A DNA stretch of 64,000 nucleotides, taken from the IMG/VR virus record IMGVR_UViG_3300024265_000035, positions 38,389 through 102,388 of that record; one strand, written 5' to 3'. Shown here piece by piece: positions 17,042 through 25,154 of the stretch. The notes under the pieces are model-generated. The model worked only from the letters and a program-made list of their open reading frames with translations. It did no database searches and had not been told where the DNA came from. Position 1 is the first letter of the stretch. The number at the start of each line of letters is the position of its first letter. This DNA comes from a virus. A program made the position numbers and the translations under genes.

Positions 17042-17926
17042 CTAACTAGGGAGCGTATAGTATGTCTTAAGAATTGCTCCTGGAGAGAAAATCTCATCAA
17101 GTTCATCTTCACTATCCACAAAACAAACGTTTTCATCTGAGAACTTGATATCAAAAGCAGTTTTTTCAGTTTGAATAGCAGGACGTGTACCCTGCGGGTC
17201 AAGTTGAAGGTATGTCGGAACTGTCACGTTGAAAGAATATTTCACGATTCTCTCTTGATCTGTGAATTCTTCGAAGTTCCCAGCGTCTGTGAGGCTAGTG
17301 TCGATTAATCCGATGAAGTAATAACCTTTGAGCGGATCTTTATTTTCGAATTCGACACCTTGACTCGACTTATTCTCGAACTTACTCCTGTAAAGAGGTG
17401 CGACGAATTGGTTCTGTATATCAAGTGCATTGAAGATTTTCTCAACAATCTTATTCATCTGCAGGATATACTGAGCTTGGATTGTTACTTCGTATGTAGT
17501 CACGAACCAGTCTGGCATCGGTATCTTCGTTAGTTCATAGACGATTTTTCCACTTCTATCCTGGTTCGGCAACGTGCGTGAACTGATTGCATTCTGCACG
17601 ACACTAGTCTTCTTGTCTACTCTCCTCGCAATTGTTAGGTTTGCTTGTTCAGTACCAAGAGCCATCATCGACCTATCACGTTCCATGGAAGTGCGTCTAA
17701 CACTAACGAGAGGGAGTATCAGAAGACCATTTTTGTCTCTCAGTCCGCGCTGATCTCGAGCTGTCGACCATCTCTCACCTGATGCGAAGATAACAGGTAC
17801 TTTCTTGAGTTCTCGAGTAGGCGTCTCAACGAATGCATCAACAGAACGATCGAACCAATCATAAATTGATTGATCGACATCTTCTATCGTAATGTCTTGA
17901 TATTCTGTTCTCTCGTCAGTTGACAT
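17042..17926 (-). CDS. Tail sheath stabiliser / tail terminator, gp15-like
   Basis: At 294 residues it matches the length of T4 gp15 (272). The arrangement also matches: an early strand KKVPVIFASGERWSTARD (compare VPITYASKEHFMMKL in T4), a central IVYELTKIPMPDWFVTTYEV and a helix ILQMNKIVEKIFNAL. Such proteins cap the finished tail so that it can join the head. It lies between the gp14-like and sheath genes, as in T4 where gene 15 is in the neck group. Its start overlaps the protease gene by 11 bases. Confidence 0.75.
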   Translation of the reverse strand: MSTDERTEYQDITIEDVDQSIYDWFDRSVDAFVETPTRELKKVPVIFASGERWSTARDQRGLRDKNGLLILPLVSVRRTSMERDRSMMALGTEQANLTIARRVDKKTSVVQNAISSRTLPNQDRSGKIVYELTKIPMPDWFVTTYEVTIQAQYILQMNKIVEKIFNALDIQNQFVAPLYRSKFENKSSQGVEFENKDPLKGYYFIGLIDTSLTDAGNFEEFTDQERIVKYSFNVTVPTYLQLDPQGTRPAIQTEKTAFDIKFSDENVCFVDSEDELDEIFSPGAILKTYYTLPS

Positions 17927-18785
17927 CTTCTTCTAATCCCAAATTGACAGGATCCTTTTCATTCCAATTTCGAAGTGCGTAATCAATGAATGGAGCTACT
18001 TTATCAATTCCAGGTCCCCAGCTGAGATGTGGATAATCCATGTTTGCTATTGTAAGTATAGCAACGAGCTTTCCTTTGTAGTAAACACCTGATCCACTCA
18101 TACCAGATGTTACAGGAATAGAAGTGTGGTAAAACCCGCTATATCCAAGAATTGTGCTCTTGTTGATACCTGAAAAGAACCCATAGACGACATTTACATC
18201 ATCTGCTCCCCAATTTCCCTTTGGAGCTCCAGCAGTCAATAGGTATGCTTGTCTTGGAGGGTGGGACGTCGCCACGATAGCTGGTTCACCAGCGAGTCCT
18301 GTAGTTTCCATTGCACAGATATCATTTGCAATATCTCTATAAAGCACTCTTGCTTTCAGTTTTCTCCCATCAACAGTCACGATATATTTTGCTATAGAAA
18401 GCACAATTCCTTCATTAACCAGATCTCCAACACTGAATGCATTAACACATACGTGACTAGCGGTCAATATTAGGCTCTCATTTACATCTTCATCAAGAGC
18501 AATAACTGTCCCCGTTCCTGACGATCCGACAATTGATTTATCTAGACCAAGTATGGTTAAGTCTTCTATGATAAAAACCGCATGTGAAACAAGTGCTCGA
18601 CGTTCTGCAGCATCTTTGTCAAACGATCCAATTGGATCTTCATGTGGCATCGTTATCGGCTGGATGTTTATCACATCCGGCTCGAATTCTATTGTAGCTT
18701 CTTCCTGTGTAGCTCGATACTCTCTAGAAGAGAGCAGAAATGCCACGCCACAAATAATAATCCAGTATTTCAACCATCTAAGCAC
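17916..18785 (-). CDS. Trypsin-like serine protease with N-terminal membrane anchor
   Basis: A chymotrypsin/HtrA-type protease of 289 residues. Residues 4-20 form one membrane segment or uncleaved signal anchor. The probable triad is His111 (SLILTASHVC), Asp155 (DIANDICAME) and Ser232 (TSGMSGSGV). There is no PDZ domain. The start is GTG 18785, chosen because GGGAG lies seven bases upstream; the nearby ATG is out of frame. It is placed between the gp14- and gp15-like neck genes. Possible roles include virion maturation, cleavage of a host envelope protein or defence against host proteases; none is shown by the sequence. Confidence 0.82.
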   Translation of the reverse strand: MLRWLKYWIIICGVAFLLSSREYRATQEEATIEFEPDVINIQPITMPHEDPIGSFDKDAAERRALVSHAVFIIEDLTILGLDKSIVGSSGTGTVIALDEDVNESLILTASHVCVNAFSVGDLVNEGIVLSIAKYIVTVDGRKLKARVLYRDIANDICAMETTGLAGEPAIVATSHPPRQAYLLTAGAPKGNWGADDVNVVYGFFSGINKSTILGYSGFYHTSIPVTSGMSGSGVYYKGKLVAILTIANMDYPHLSWGPGIDKVAPFIDYALRNWNEKDPVNLGLEEDVN

Positions 18786-18788
18786 CCA

Positions 18789-19298
18789 TTAACTCCCACA
18801 AGTTGACGGATCAACTGGGTGGGAATTATCAATGAATTGAGCGGAATCACTATGTATTTGCATTTGACCCTCACGTGATGGTGTACACCTGCACTGAGTC
18901 ATGATCTTCTCATTGACCTGACCAAATACAAGCTGTGGCTGCGTGACTGATGTTATCTCAAACACTACTTGACCAAACTCAATGAAGTCACCTTCTTTTG
19001 GTGAAACATTCCTGCCGATAAGTTCATCTGTGTGGAAATAAACATCAAGACTGTATTTTGAATCTAGTGTAAACTGTGTCGTATCGACGCCTGGATTATC
19101 ATAATTGACCAAAGCATTGATTTTCACAGGACTAAACCATATCTTATTTATGCTTTCCTGATACAACCTGTGTGAGACAGTGTGTTCTTCAGAGATTGCG
19201 TAGTAGATGACCTCTTGACCAACAAAGTTCTGGATGAGTTCTTTGTTTATCTTCGATATAAAATCGAGCTCTTTCGATGTTATGAATTTTCTAGAGAT
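18789..19298 (-). CDS. Neck protein, gp14-like, apparently starting at ATC
   Basis: The 169-residue product resembles T4 gp14, which seals the head and joins it to the tail. Conserved parts are GQEVIYYAISEEH and RLYQES (T4: ECYYVPRE and LIFGED) near the N terminus and SPKEGDFIEFGQVVFEI later. The first ordinary start codon in frame is TTG 19166, which would delete the conserved N-terminal block. Upstream of it the frame is open back to a TGA at 19316-19318 with no ATG, GTG or TTG. ATC 19298 is preceded by GGAGG at eight bases spacing and gives MSRKFITSKELDFI. I therefore annotate ATC as the start. Confidence 0.7.
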   Translation of the reverse strand: MSRKFITSKELDFISKINKELIQNFVGQEVIYYAISEEHTVSHRLYQESINKIWFSPVKINALVNYDNPGVDTTQFTLDSKYSLDVYFHTDELIGRNVSPKEGDFIEFGQVVFEITSVTQPQLVFGQVNEKIMTQCRCTPSREGQMQIHSDSAQFIDNSHPVDPSTCGS

Positions 19299-19672
19299 TG
19301 TTCTGGCCTCCGTATATCAAAAATTGATCCAGGTTCTTCAATATCGACATCAACGATTGTCGCTAATTTATATGCAAGAGCTCCAATATCTTGCTGTGAT
19401 ATTTTCATTAACATGTGTGGTTTACCGGTTGCGCCAGCATCATAAAAGAAACCCTTAAGGCCTTTTTCGAGTTCATCAATAACAACATCAATATCATTAT
19501 GCTCACGATGAATATCATTAATCAAATCTACTGTAGATTGCTTCAGATCATCTACTATCTCATGGTTAACATCACCTCGTCGATTTTTAACCCATGTATC
19601 GATCACGTCATCTACAATTGTAGATATTTCATCGTTTTCACAAAGTTTATATACTTCAGTAAGTCTAATCAT
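19280..19672 (-). CDS. Leader-bearing small protein (candidate internal head protein)
   Basis: A 130-residue acidic protein of unknown function. The start is ATG 19672, with GGGAG four bases upstream; the longer frame to 19747 overlaps the preceding gene. The N terminus MIRLTEVYKLCE matches the leader shared with genes at 21817, 22173, 22995 and 23282 and contains an (I/L)xE site (LCE, residues 10-12) of gp21-protease type. The rest is helical, rich in Asp and Val, with no known motif. The start of the gp14-like gene lies within its 3' end. Confidence 0.62.
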   Translation of the reverse strand: MIRLTEVYKLCENDEISTIVDDVIDTWVKNRRGDVNHEIVDDLKQSTVDLINDIHREHNDIDVVIDELEKGLKGFFYDAGATGKPHMLMKISQQDIGALAYKLATIVDVDIEEPGSIFDIRRPEQSLENS

Positions 19673-20201
19673 CACGCTCCCACCATCCAATGAGCTCGCC
19701 GCCCGCACCAGTATCTGGTGTATTGAATGCCGCAACTTCCATATCAAAACCTTCCAGCATTTCTTTTGTGACTGTCACTGCATGTTCTTCACGATCATTT
19801 CCATATGATGCCTTCTGCGGACATAAGCCCCACGGACATCCGTATATGATCCTCTTCACATTTTTCTTCAACATTTTGGTAACTTCACCGAGCCATTCTT
19901 CATTGAGAGCATGCTCAGGACCGTGATCCCAGTGTACAGTGTGCCACTCATCTTTCTCAAACATCTTATGCAAGTCTGCGATGTCACCGAGATGTTTTTC
20001 AATACCTTCTACATCAAATTGAGCCAGATTAGGTTTGAATATCTCAAGTAGACCGATCCTCTCCGCACCGAGCTTCTTTGCATAGTCTACCCAGTGGAGA
20101 TATGATCCCTTTCTCCATCCGACATATAGGAATGAAGAAGTAGGAGTAAATTTTTCTACGCTATTGTCCAACCAATCGTATGCTGGTTTATTGTGTGGCA
20201 T
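19665..20201 (-). CDS. Rossmann-like protein, possibly SAM-dependent methyltransferase
   Basis: The 178 residues suggest a class I methyltransferase-like Rossmann fold: SSFLYVGWRKGSYLHWVDYA (about 22-41) as strand and glycine loop, ERIGLLEIFKPNL (about 46-58) with a conserved acid after strand two, and WHTVHWDHGPEHALNE followed by KRIIYGCPWG. The glycine loop is imperfect (G-W-R-K-G), so catalytic activity is uncertain. It lies among the neck genes between gp13- and gp14-like genes, an unusual place for an enzyme. The substrate is unknown. Confidence 0.5.
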   Translation of the reverse strand: MPHNKPAYDWLDNSVEKFTPTSSFLYVGWRKGSYLHWVDYAKKLGAERIGLLEIFKPNLAQFDVEGIEKHLGDIADLHKMFEKDEWHTVHWDHGPEHALNEEWLGEVTKMLKKNVKRIIYGCPWGLCPQKASYGNDREEHAVTVTKEMLEGFDMEVAAFNTPDTGAGGELIGWWERDD

Positions 20202-20206
20202 TATTT

Positions 20207-21349
20207 CTATCCTACGTAAATTCCTAATGGCACCTGAGCCAACTGCCTATTCAAGTTTTCTGCCACCTCTGCTTCACGTGCAGCTATATTTTGATATGTC
20301 GTATCTTCCAAGAACTCTCTTATCTCTGACCTAAGTCTTTCCTGTTCAGTCCTTGCATCTGAAATAAGCTCTGGACCGTTCAAAGTGAGGTCACCGTTTG
20401 GAATCGGGATCGTGGAAATCTTTGAACGAATCTCACCTAACACTTCTTTCGATAATGCGTGAGTCATCTTCCAAATCCACGACCTTGAAATAGAATTCAA
20501 GTTGCAGTATTCAATGTTACTAAACGGTACATTCGATACGTTTGAAACCCCGTCGAGCTGTGCATCATCATAGTCCGGAACATAAGGGTCTTTCGGCAAC
20601 CAGTATGTAAAGTGGATTCGTGTTGCATTTGTCGGAGTCGGATACATCTTAATCACGTTGTTATTGATATCGTAACTAAACTGTGATCTCCTAACTCTAT
20701 TGGATGTTTCAAACTGCATTCCGCGAAGGATATCTTCCCAGACAGGAAGGAGATAGAATATAGTCTCAGGTGTGAATGACTCAAAGCTGAACTGATTATT
20801 CAGGAAGTTAACTGCAGACGTCGTACCGAAGAATCTATACTGCGTTAGTGGACTGAAGTGGAAGACTTCCTTAATCTGTGCTTTTCTTATTCGACCGTCT
20901 GATCCTGTGAGTGAGCCCGATATGATGACTTGAATGTCGTAGTCTTGCTGTCCGACCGTCGTTGTGAAAGAGCCACTGTGTAGCGTAAAAGAACCTCCGA
21001 CACCAGCAAGCTCTCCGTACGGTTCTGCCTGTCGACGCTGGAATTCAAGAAGATTCTGTGAGTACCTATTCTCTTGCCCGCCGCCAGCAACTGATCCAGT
21101 AAGAGAACCGGTTGGAGAACCGAGCACACTAGCTGCCACAGATTTATATTGGTACTGGTTAATGTATGCACCGTACTCGATTGCTGCTTCTTCGAATGAT
21201 GAATACACGTCAGACGCACTGAGTTCTACACAGATTTTTGATCCCCCAAGCTTCTTGCGAACCCAGTTCTCAACTTTGTCTGCGTCATCCTGGAAACAGA
21301 CGTCACTATCAAAAATACCGAAAGGTGTTGCGCCTACTGTAAATGCCAT
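20207..21349 (-). CDS. Neck / head completion protein, gp13-like
   Basis: A 380-residue protein placed between the capsid group and the gp14-like gene. It has the features of the gp13 head-closure family: an N-terminal helical region (DDADKVENWVRKKLGG, ASDVYSSFEEAAIEYG), a Gly/Ser-rich loop, then DILRGMQFETSNRVRRSQFS and a C-terminal helix pair (ISRSWIWKMTHALSKEVLGE). T4 gp13 (309 residues) binds beneath the portal after packaging. The family assignment is from pattern and gene order. Confidence 0.75.
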   Translation of the reverse strand: MAFTVGATPFGIFDSDVCFQDDADKVENWVRKKLGGSKICVELSASDVYSSFEEAAIEYGAYINQYQYKSVAASVLGSPTGSLTGSVAGGGQENRYSQNLLEFQRRQAEPYGELAGVGGSFTLHSGSFTTTVGQQDYDIQVIISGSLTGSDGRIRKAQIKEVFHFSPLTQYRFFGTTSAVNFLNNQFSFESFTPETIFYLLPVWEDILRGMQFETSNRVRRSQFSYDINNNVIKMYPTPTNATRIHFTYWLPKDPYVPDYDDAQLDGVSNVSNVPFSNIEYCNLNSISRSWIWKMTHALSKEVLGEIRSKISTIPIPNGDLTLNGPELISDARTEQERLRSEIREFLEDTTYQNIAAREAEVAENLNRQLAQVPLGIYVG

Positions 21350-21817
21350 TTATTTTAATCTTCCACCAAATGGGTCATAACCAAAATCTTTAAGTATCTC
21401 AGGTTCTCTACCGAGATGTATGTGACGTTCCCAAGTTTTACCGCCATCAATATCTGGATGTGCTAAGAATACAAAAACTTCACCTGAGTCCGGGTCAATT
21501 ACTTCAGTTCTAAACTTCTTTCCACCATGATCCCATAAAGTCACGTCTGTCAATTTTCCAAGATCTATACCTTCTTCTTCAATTTTTTCTCCAAAAGCAG
21601 TATGTAGCTGATTGCCGACTGTGCGATAGAAGTCGACATTTTGAATCTGCTTACCGTCGGTGGTGGCATCTGCATTCCCGACGCCGAGATCTTTTGATGT
21701 TAAACCAGCACTTGGAGGAGTCGGTCTTGCACGATGTTTTCCCTTTGGATCTTTAAACTTACCCCAAGGGAAGTTGGCTTCAAAAATTCGCTTGTATATC
21801 TCAGTGAGCTTGATCAT
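21350..21817 (-). CDS. Leader-bearing small protein (candidate internal head protein)
   Basis: 155 residues, starting at ATG 21817 with GGAGGG six bases upstream. The N terminus is MIKLTEIYKRIFEA, the clearest copy of the shared leader, with IFE at residues 11-13 followed by Ala as in T4 internal proteins. The body has a basic, Pro-rich linker (GKFKDPKGKHRARP) and a compact C-terminal domain (VTLWDHGGKKFRTEVIDPDS, FVFLAHPDID). No enzyme motif is recognised. It ends one base before the gp13-like ATG. Confidence 0.6.
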   Translation of the reverse strand: MIKLTEIYKRIFEANFPWGKFKDPKGKHRARPTPPSAGLTSKDLGVGNADATTDGKQIQNVDFYRTVGNQLHTAFGEKIEEEGIDLGKLTDVTLWDHGGKKFRTEVIDPDSGEVFVFLAHPDIDGGKTWERHIHLGREPEILKDFGYDPFGGRLK

Positions 21818-22173
21818 GGTCCACCCTCCCAAACCTTGTTTCGTTCATCCCACCAAAGATAATCTTCTCCAATTTCAGATTTCAAATTATCGTTATATGC
21901 ACGCCACTCACCTGAAAAATCTTCGAATTCCCATTTTGACGCATCTAAATCCATATTTGGATGGCCACTCCAATCATTAGCAAACTTGTCTGCAGCTTCT
22001 TTTTCTTTTGTTGTAAATTGATCCCATGTAAACACTGGAATCTTATCAGTCGATGATGTACCAGTTGATTGTTTTTGTTTTTCCCATGGGTTTGGATCAC
22101 TAGGTTTTATTGGCTGTTGCTTATCGAAATCCCATTGAAGCGTGGCTTCGTATAATTTGATGAGCTTGATCAT
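21814..22173 (-). CDS. Leader-bearing small protein (candidate internal head protein)
   Basis: 119 residues, starting at ATG 22173; the frame open to 22329 lies over the preceding gene in another frame. The N terminus MIKLIKLYEATLQWDF shows a short leader with LYE at residues 7-9 followed by Ala-Thr. The rest is polar, Trp- and Asp-rich (WDQFTTKEKEAADKFANDW, EWRAYNDN, YLWWDERNKVWEGG). No known family. The 3' end overlaps the next start by four bases (ATGATC...). Confidence 0.58.
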   Translation of the reverse strand: MIKLIKLYEATLQWDFDKQQPIKPSDPNPWEKQKQSTGTSSTDKIPVFTWDQFTTKEKEAADKFANDWSGHPNMDLDASKWEFEDFSGEWRAYNDNLKSEIGEDYLWWDERNKVWEGGP

Positions 22174-22177
22174 CTCT

Positions 22178-22555
22178 CTACTTAAATCTCCTCTCGAATG
22201 CGCCGAGTTCCCTGAGGAACACACGCCACTCACGAAGCACTCTTCCCATAGCGTGTGACTCTGCTGTATTGTAAGCTCTCTTGTCCTCTCTAAGGGCCAC
22301 ATCCTCAAGGATATCCTGCACTGTCTCATTGAGCTTGCAAGCCATCTCGCTGAGCTCCAGTTTCACTCGTGAGCCATGAGCCAGCTCCGCCACATACTGC
22401 CCAAACTTGCCGGAAGATTCGGTCTTATTGTGGTCGACCTTCTCCTTCGGTGACATCATTCCTGAGGGTTGTTCTGCAGCTCCTTGCATGCCCTTGATGT
22501 CTTCCGGGTCAATTTCAACAGAGATCTTAAATGCTTCTGTTAATCGTGTTCTCAT
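22178..22555 (-). CDS. Small helical protein with related N terminus
   Basis: 125 residues with ATG 22555 and a GAGAGAA ribosome site. The N terminus MRTRLTEAFKISVE is similar to the LTEIYK leader, but its Glu is not preceded by Ile or Leu at the P3 position, so protease cleavage is less convincing. The remainder is helical and charged (VKLELSEMACKLNETVQDIL, ALREDKRAYNTAESHAMGRV). No recognised family. It overlaps the preceding gene by four bases. Confidence 0.58.
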   Translation of the reverse strand: MRTRLTEAFKISVEIDPEDIKGMQGAAEQPSGMMSPKEKVDHNKTESSGKFGQYVAELAHGSRVKLELSEMACKLNETVQDILEDVALREDKRAYNTAESHAMGRVLREWRVFLRELGAFERRFK

Positions 22556-22995
22556 TTTTGTTCTCTCGCTTGAGCACTTCGTTTAAATTCTCTGCCCAGT
22601 TCATTTACAAATCGATAATCCAAGTCTCTAACAAAATTAGCTATTGATTGTTTTTCACGTGTGGCTGTTGCAAAGGCTTCCAGTATCCATGTAGCAGCAT
22701 ATTTTGCTTTGAGGTTGTACCATTTTTCAGGACCGTCATATACTAACCATGCTTTATCTGCTGTCCTAAGTTTTAAATCCTGAACAGTTTGATCAAGATA
22801 CTCTGAACCGTCTATATCTCTGCCTTCTCCGTATGCTTCCACTGAATCAGCAAGAAGTGTTATCAGTATCTCTCTTCCGTTGGACCATTTCTTTAGATGT
22901 ACACTGTTGGGATCGACATACTGATTAACAAGCTTCTCTATTCTTTTTGTTGTAATGTCTGACGCTTCAAGAAGATATAGACTTGTTAGTTTCAC
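22552..22995 (-). CDS. Leader-bearing small protein (candidate internal head protein)
   Basis: 147 residues, starting at GTG 22995. The N terminus MKLTSLYLLEASDITTK has the shared leader, with LLE at residues 8-10 followed by Ala-Ser. The remainder appears alpha-helical (IEKLVNQYVDP, AKYAATWILEAFATATREKQ) with a basic C terminus (ELGREFKRSAQAREQK). I do not recognise a family. It is part of the run of five small genes between the capsid terminator and the gp13-like neck gene. Confidence 0.58.
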   Translation of the reverse strand: MKLTSLYLLEASDITTKRIEKLVNQYVDPNSVHLKKWSNGREILITLLADSVEAYGEGRDIDGSEYLDQTVQDLKLRTADKAWLVYDGPEKWYNLKAKYAATWILEAFATATREKQSIANFVRDLDYRFVNELGREFKRSAQAREQK

Positions 22996-22997
22996 TC

Positions 22998-23282
22998 TTA
23001 TCTCGGTGTCTTTCCTACAACGCCAAGCAATTGCTTAAACTTCTGCTGCACTACGTCATCGACCCCTGCATGATCCAAGATAACAATTGCGAGCTGAATG
23101 AGCTCATGTTCGTTCATGTCCCTGACAATTGGACTCTTAAACATCAGCTTAATTGCTTTATCGATGCGTGTGCCATGATTGTCGGCATCTTTGCCAAAAT
23201 CTTTGTTAGCATCCTTATTGACATCTTTATCAGCTTCTTCTTCTTCTTCTTCTACGATTCGAAACACTTCATTCAATTTCAT
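22998..23282 (-). CDS. Leader-bearing small acidic protein
   Basis: 94 residues, starting at ATG 23282 because GGAGG lies eight bases upstream; the longer open frame to 23372 runs through the terminator hairpin. The N terminus MKLNEVFRIVEEEEEE carries IVE at residues 9-11, then an acidic run and repeats of the type DKDVNKDANKDFGKDAD. The C-terminal half is a helical domain (NEHELIQLAIVILDHAGVDD) that resembles other small phage assembly proteins. It is the first gene after the capsid terminator. Confidence 0.58.
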   Translation of the reverse strand: MKLNEVFRIVEEEEEEADKDVNKDANKDFGKDADNHGTRIDKAIKLMFKSPIVRDMNEHELIQLAIVILDHAGVDDVVQQKFKQLLGVVGKTPR

Positions 23283-23339
23283 ACCACAAACCTCCGCCGT
23301 TGTTTTAAATATGGGTTCGTAAGATCTTGTGTCTTCGGG

Positions 23340-23374
23340 CAAAAAAATGGTGCCGTCCGAAGACGGCACCATTT
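23340..23374 (-). terminator. Strong terminator after the major capsid gene
   Basis: On the minus strand an 11-base stem (ATGGTGCCGTC / GACGGCACCAT, 23372-23362 and 23357-23347) closes on a TTCG tetraloop within C(TTCG)G, a very stable loop, followed by TTTTTTT. It lies 27 bases after the capsid stop. Confidence 0.93.
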
Positions 23375-23400
23375 GATTTAGTACACTCTAGTAACCAGAC

Positions 23401-25119
23401 TTAGATTACGTTGAGGTCCTGCACCTGTACGGTTCCATAAAAGTCGCTTCGAACCAATTTCTTAGCGTACCTGGTCATCACACCCTTGCGAGGCGTGAAG
23501 TCTTCAGGTGCGTAGATCGTCGGAGTGACAATCAATGGCACGTAAGGTGCATACACAAAGCCCGTCTCGAGGAAGCTACCTCCCTTGTATCCAACAAGAA
23601 CCTTGTTCCTGATGAAGTACGGATCCTTGTAGACCGTGAACCTGTTGTTCAGGCTACCGACCTTTTCAGTACCGACGGTGAACTGGCTCTCCTTTGGGTC
23701 CATCGAAAGGTTTGGCTTATAGAGCACTGATGCTTCCAGAATCGTGCAGACATCCGGAGATGTGACGAGGAAGTTAGCTGCTCCACGAAGCGTCTTGCGA
23801 TGGATGTTGTTTGCGACGTCGATGACTGTCTCGATGAGAGTCTCGTACCACTCGCGAACAGTACCAGTGAAGGACGCACCAGTTGCGGTGTTGCCCGTGG
23901 TCTTATCCAGGAAGTTACCAGGCTTACGTGACCAGAAGAAGTTCGCGCCAGTTGCATTGTATAGCAAGTCAGCGAGAATTTCGCGGTCGATTTCAAGAGC
24001 GATCTGCTCTGAAAGCACCTGAGTAAGCTCAACCTCTGCATCCAAGTTCTGGTATGCAGCGAGGTCCTGAGCAAGCTCCGGAGTCCAGCGAGCCCTAAGC
24101 TTCCTGGTCTCAGCAGTCACACTGACTGACTGGATACGCAGGTCGATTTCTGGGATCGACGGAGTTGGGCTGGTAGCAAGGTCAGACTCGAAGACCGGGA
24201 GGGTCAACGTACCAGAAGTTCCACCTGTGAGGCTAGGATCAATCAGGTAACTGATCTTGATGGCGCCGTCAACACCGACACCTGCACCACCGAGCTGTGG
24301 CAGTGTACCACTTACGATGAATACAACATTATCACCGTCTCTTACCGTGTGGCGCCTGTAGACTACGACATCTGCTGTTGCATCTGTACCGAGTCTAATA
24401 GGAACACCGTCGCTCGTTGTCGTGAATGACGTTGACGAACCTGACACGGGTACCCAATGCTTCAAGCCACCGATAGAAACATCAGAACCTGAACCGACTA
24501 GAATCGAGCGTGCACTTGTAACAGTGAGCTTGATAAGATTCGTCACTGAACCTGAAAGATCAGGATCATGTGCGACGTCTGACAACGATGCAGTTGCTGC
24601 AGTGTAGTTGAATGACGCGACTGATACTCTTTCCCTACTTGAGAAGCTCGTACCGAAGTTATAGAAACCTCCAGTACCTAGGTTCTCAGTTCCAGGTGCT
24701 GTCTGGTCACCGAACAATGAACCACCGACCGTAAAGTCGTCGTTCTTATTGCCGGCCTTGACAGTATCAAACCTGTAGTCGAGGTAGAAGAGAAGTCCTG
24801 ATGGCAGACTCATTGGCTGCACAGAAACGAGCTCGTTCGCGATCAGACCACCGAATACACGGCGTACGATTGGGAATGCAACGTTCTGGAAACCGATAAT
24901 GTCAGCTACCTGTGACTGCTCGTTAAGAAGCTCGCCAGCCATGTTCTCGAGAAGAACGGCCATGTTAGACTTGTCAGCCTGGTTACGACTGTCGTCTAGA
25001 CCCTCGAGAAGACCGGTGACGGTCCACTTCTCAACTAGTCTCTTTACCTCAGCTTTACGATCATTCTTATAAATGTCCTTCGTAAGTGCTGCGAGGTTGA
25101 AATTAGCTTGCCTTGGCAT
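23401..25119 (-). CDS. Major capsid protein, gp23-like
   Basis: The 572-residue precursor of the main head protein. Similarities to T4 gp23 include EKWTVTGLLEGL near the N terminus (T4: NKWKPLLEGEGL), PIVRRVFGGLIANELVSVQP, and the late segments KARWTPELAQDLAAYQNLDA, EIDREILADL and YVPLIVTPT. Several (I/L)xE sites (LLEG about residue 38, LLEN about 57) are candidates for removal of the N-terminal peptide by the gp21-like protease. A strong ribosome site AAGGAGATACAAAAG precedes ATG 25119. The terminator at 23340-23374 ends the transcript. Confidence 0.95.
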   Translation of the reverse strand: MPRQANFNLAALTKDIYKNDRKAEVKRLVEKWTVTGLLEGLDDSRNQADKSNMAVLLENMAGELLNEQSQVADIIGFQNVAFPIVRRVFGGLIANELVSVQPMSLPSGLLFYLDYRFDTVKAGNKNDDFTVGGSLFGDQTAPGTENLGTGGFYNFGTSFSSRERVSVASFNYTAATASLSDVAHDPDLSGSVTNLIKLTVTSARSILVGSGSDVSIGGLKHWVPVSGSSTSFTTTSDGVPIRLGTDATADVVVYRRHTVRDGDNVVFIVSGTLPQLGGAGVGVDGAIKISYLIDPSLTGGTSGTLTLPVFESDLATSPTPSIPEIDLRIQSVSVTAETRKLRARWTPELAQDLAAYQNLDAEVELTQVLSEQIALEIDREILADLLYNATGANFFWSRKPGNFLDKTTGNTATGASFTGTVREWYETLIETVIDVANNIHRKTLRGAANFLVTSPDVCTILEASVLYKPNLSMDPKESQFTVGTEKVGSLNNRFTVYKDPYFIRNKVLVGYKGGSFLETGFVYAPYVPLIVTPTIYAPEDFTPRKGVMTRYAKKLVRSDFYGTVQVQDLNVI

Positions 25120-25154
25120 CTTTTGTATCTCCTTTAAATCTTTCTTTTCAATGT

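Noticed and set aside
22178-22555. Counting the protein at 22555 as a full leader-bearing member
   Set aside because: MRTRLTEAFKISVE has the LTE part but no Ile or Leu two residues before the Glu, so it is recorded as related only.
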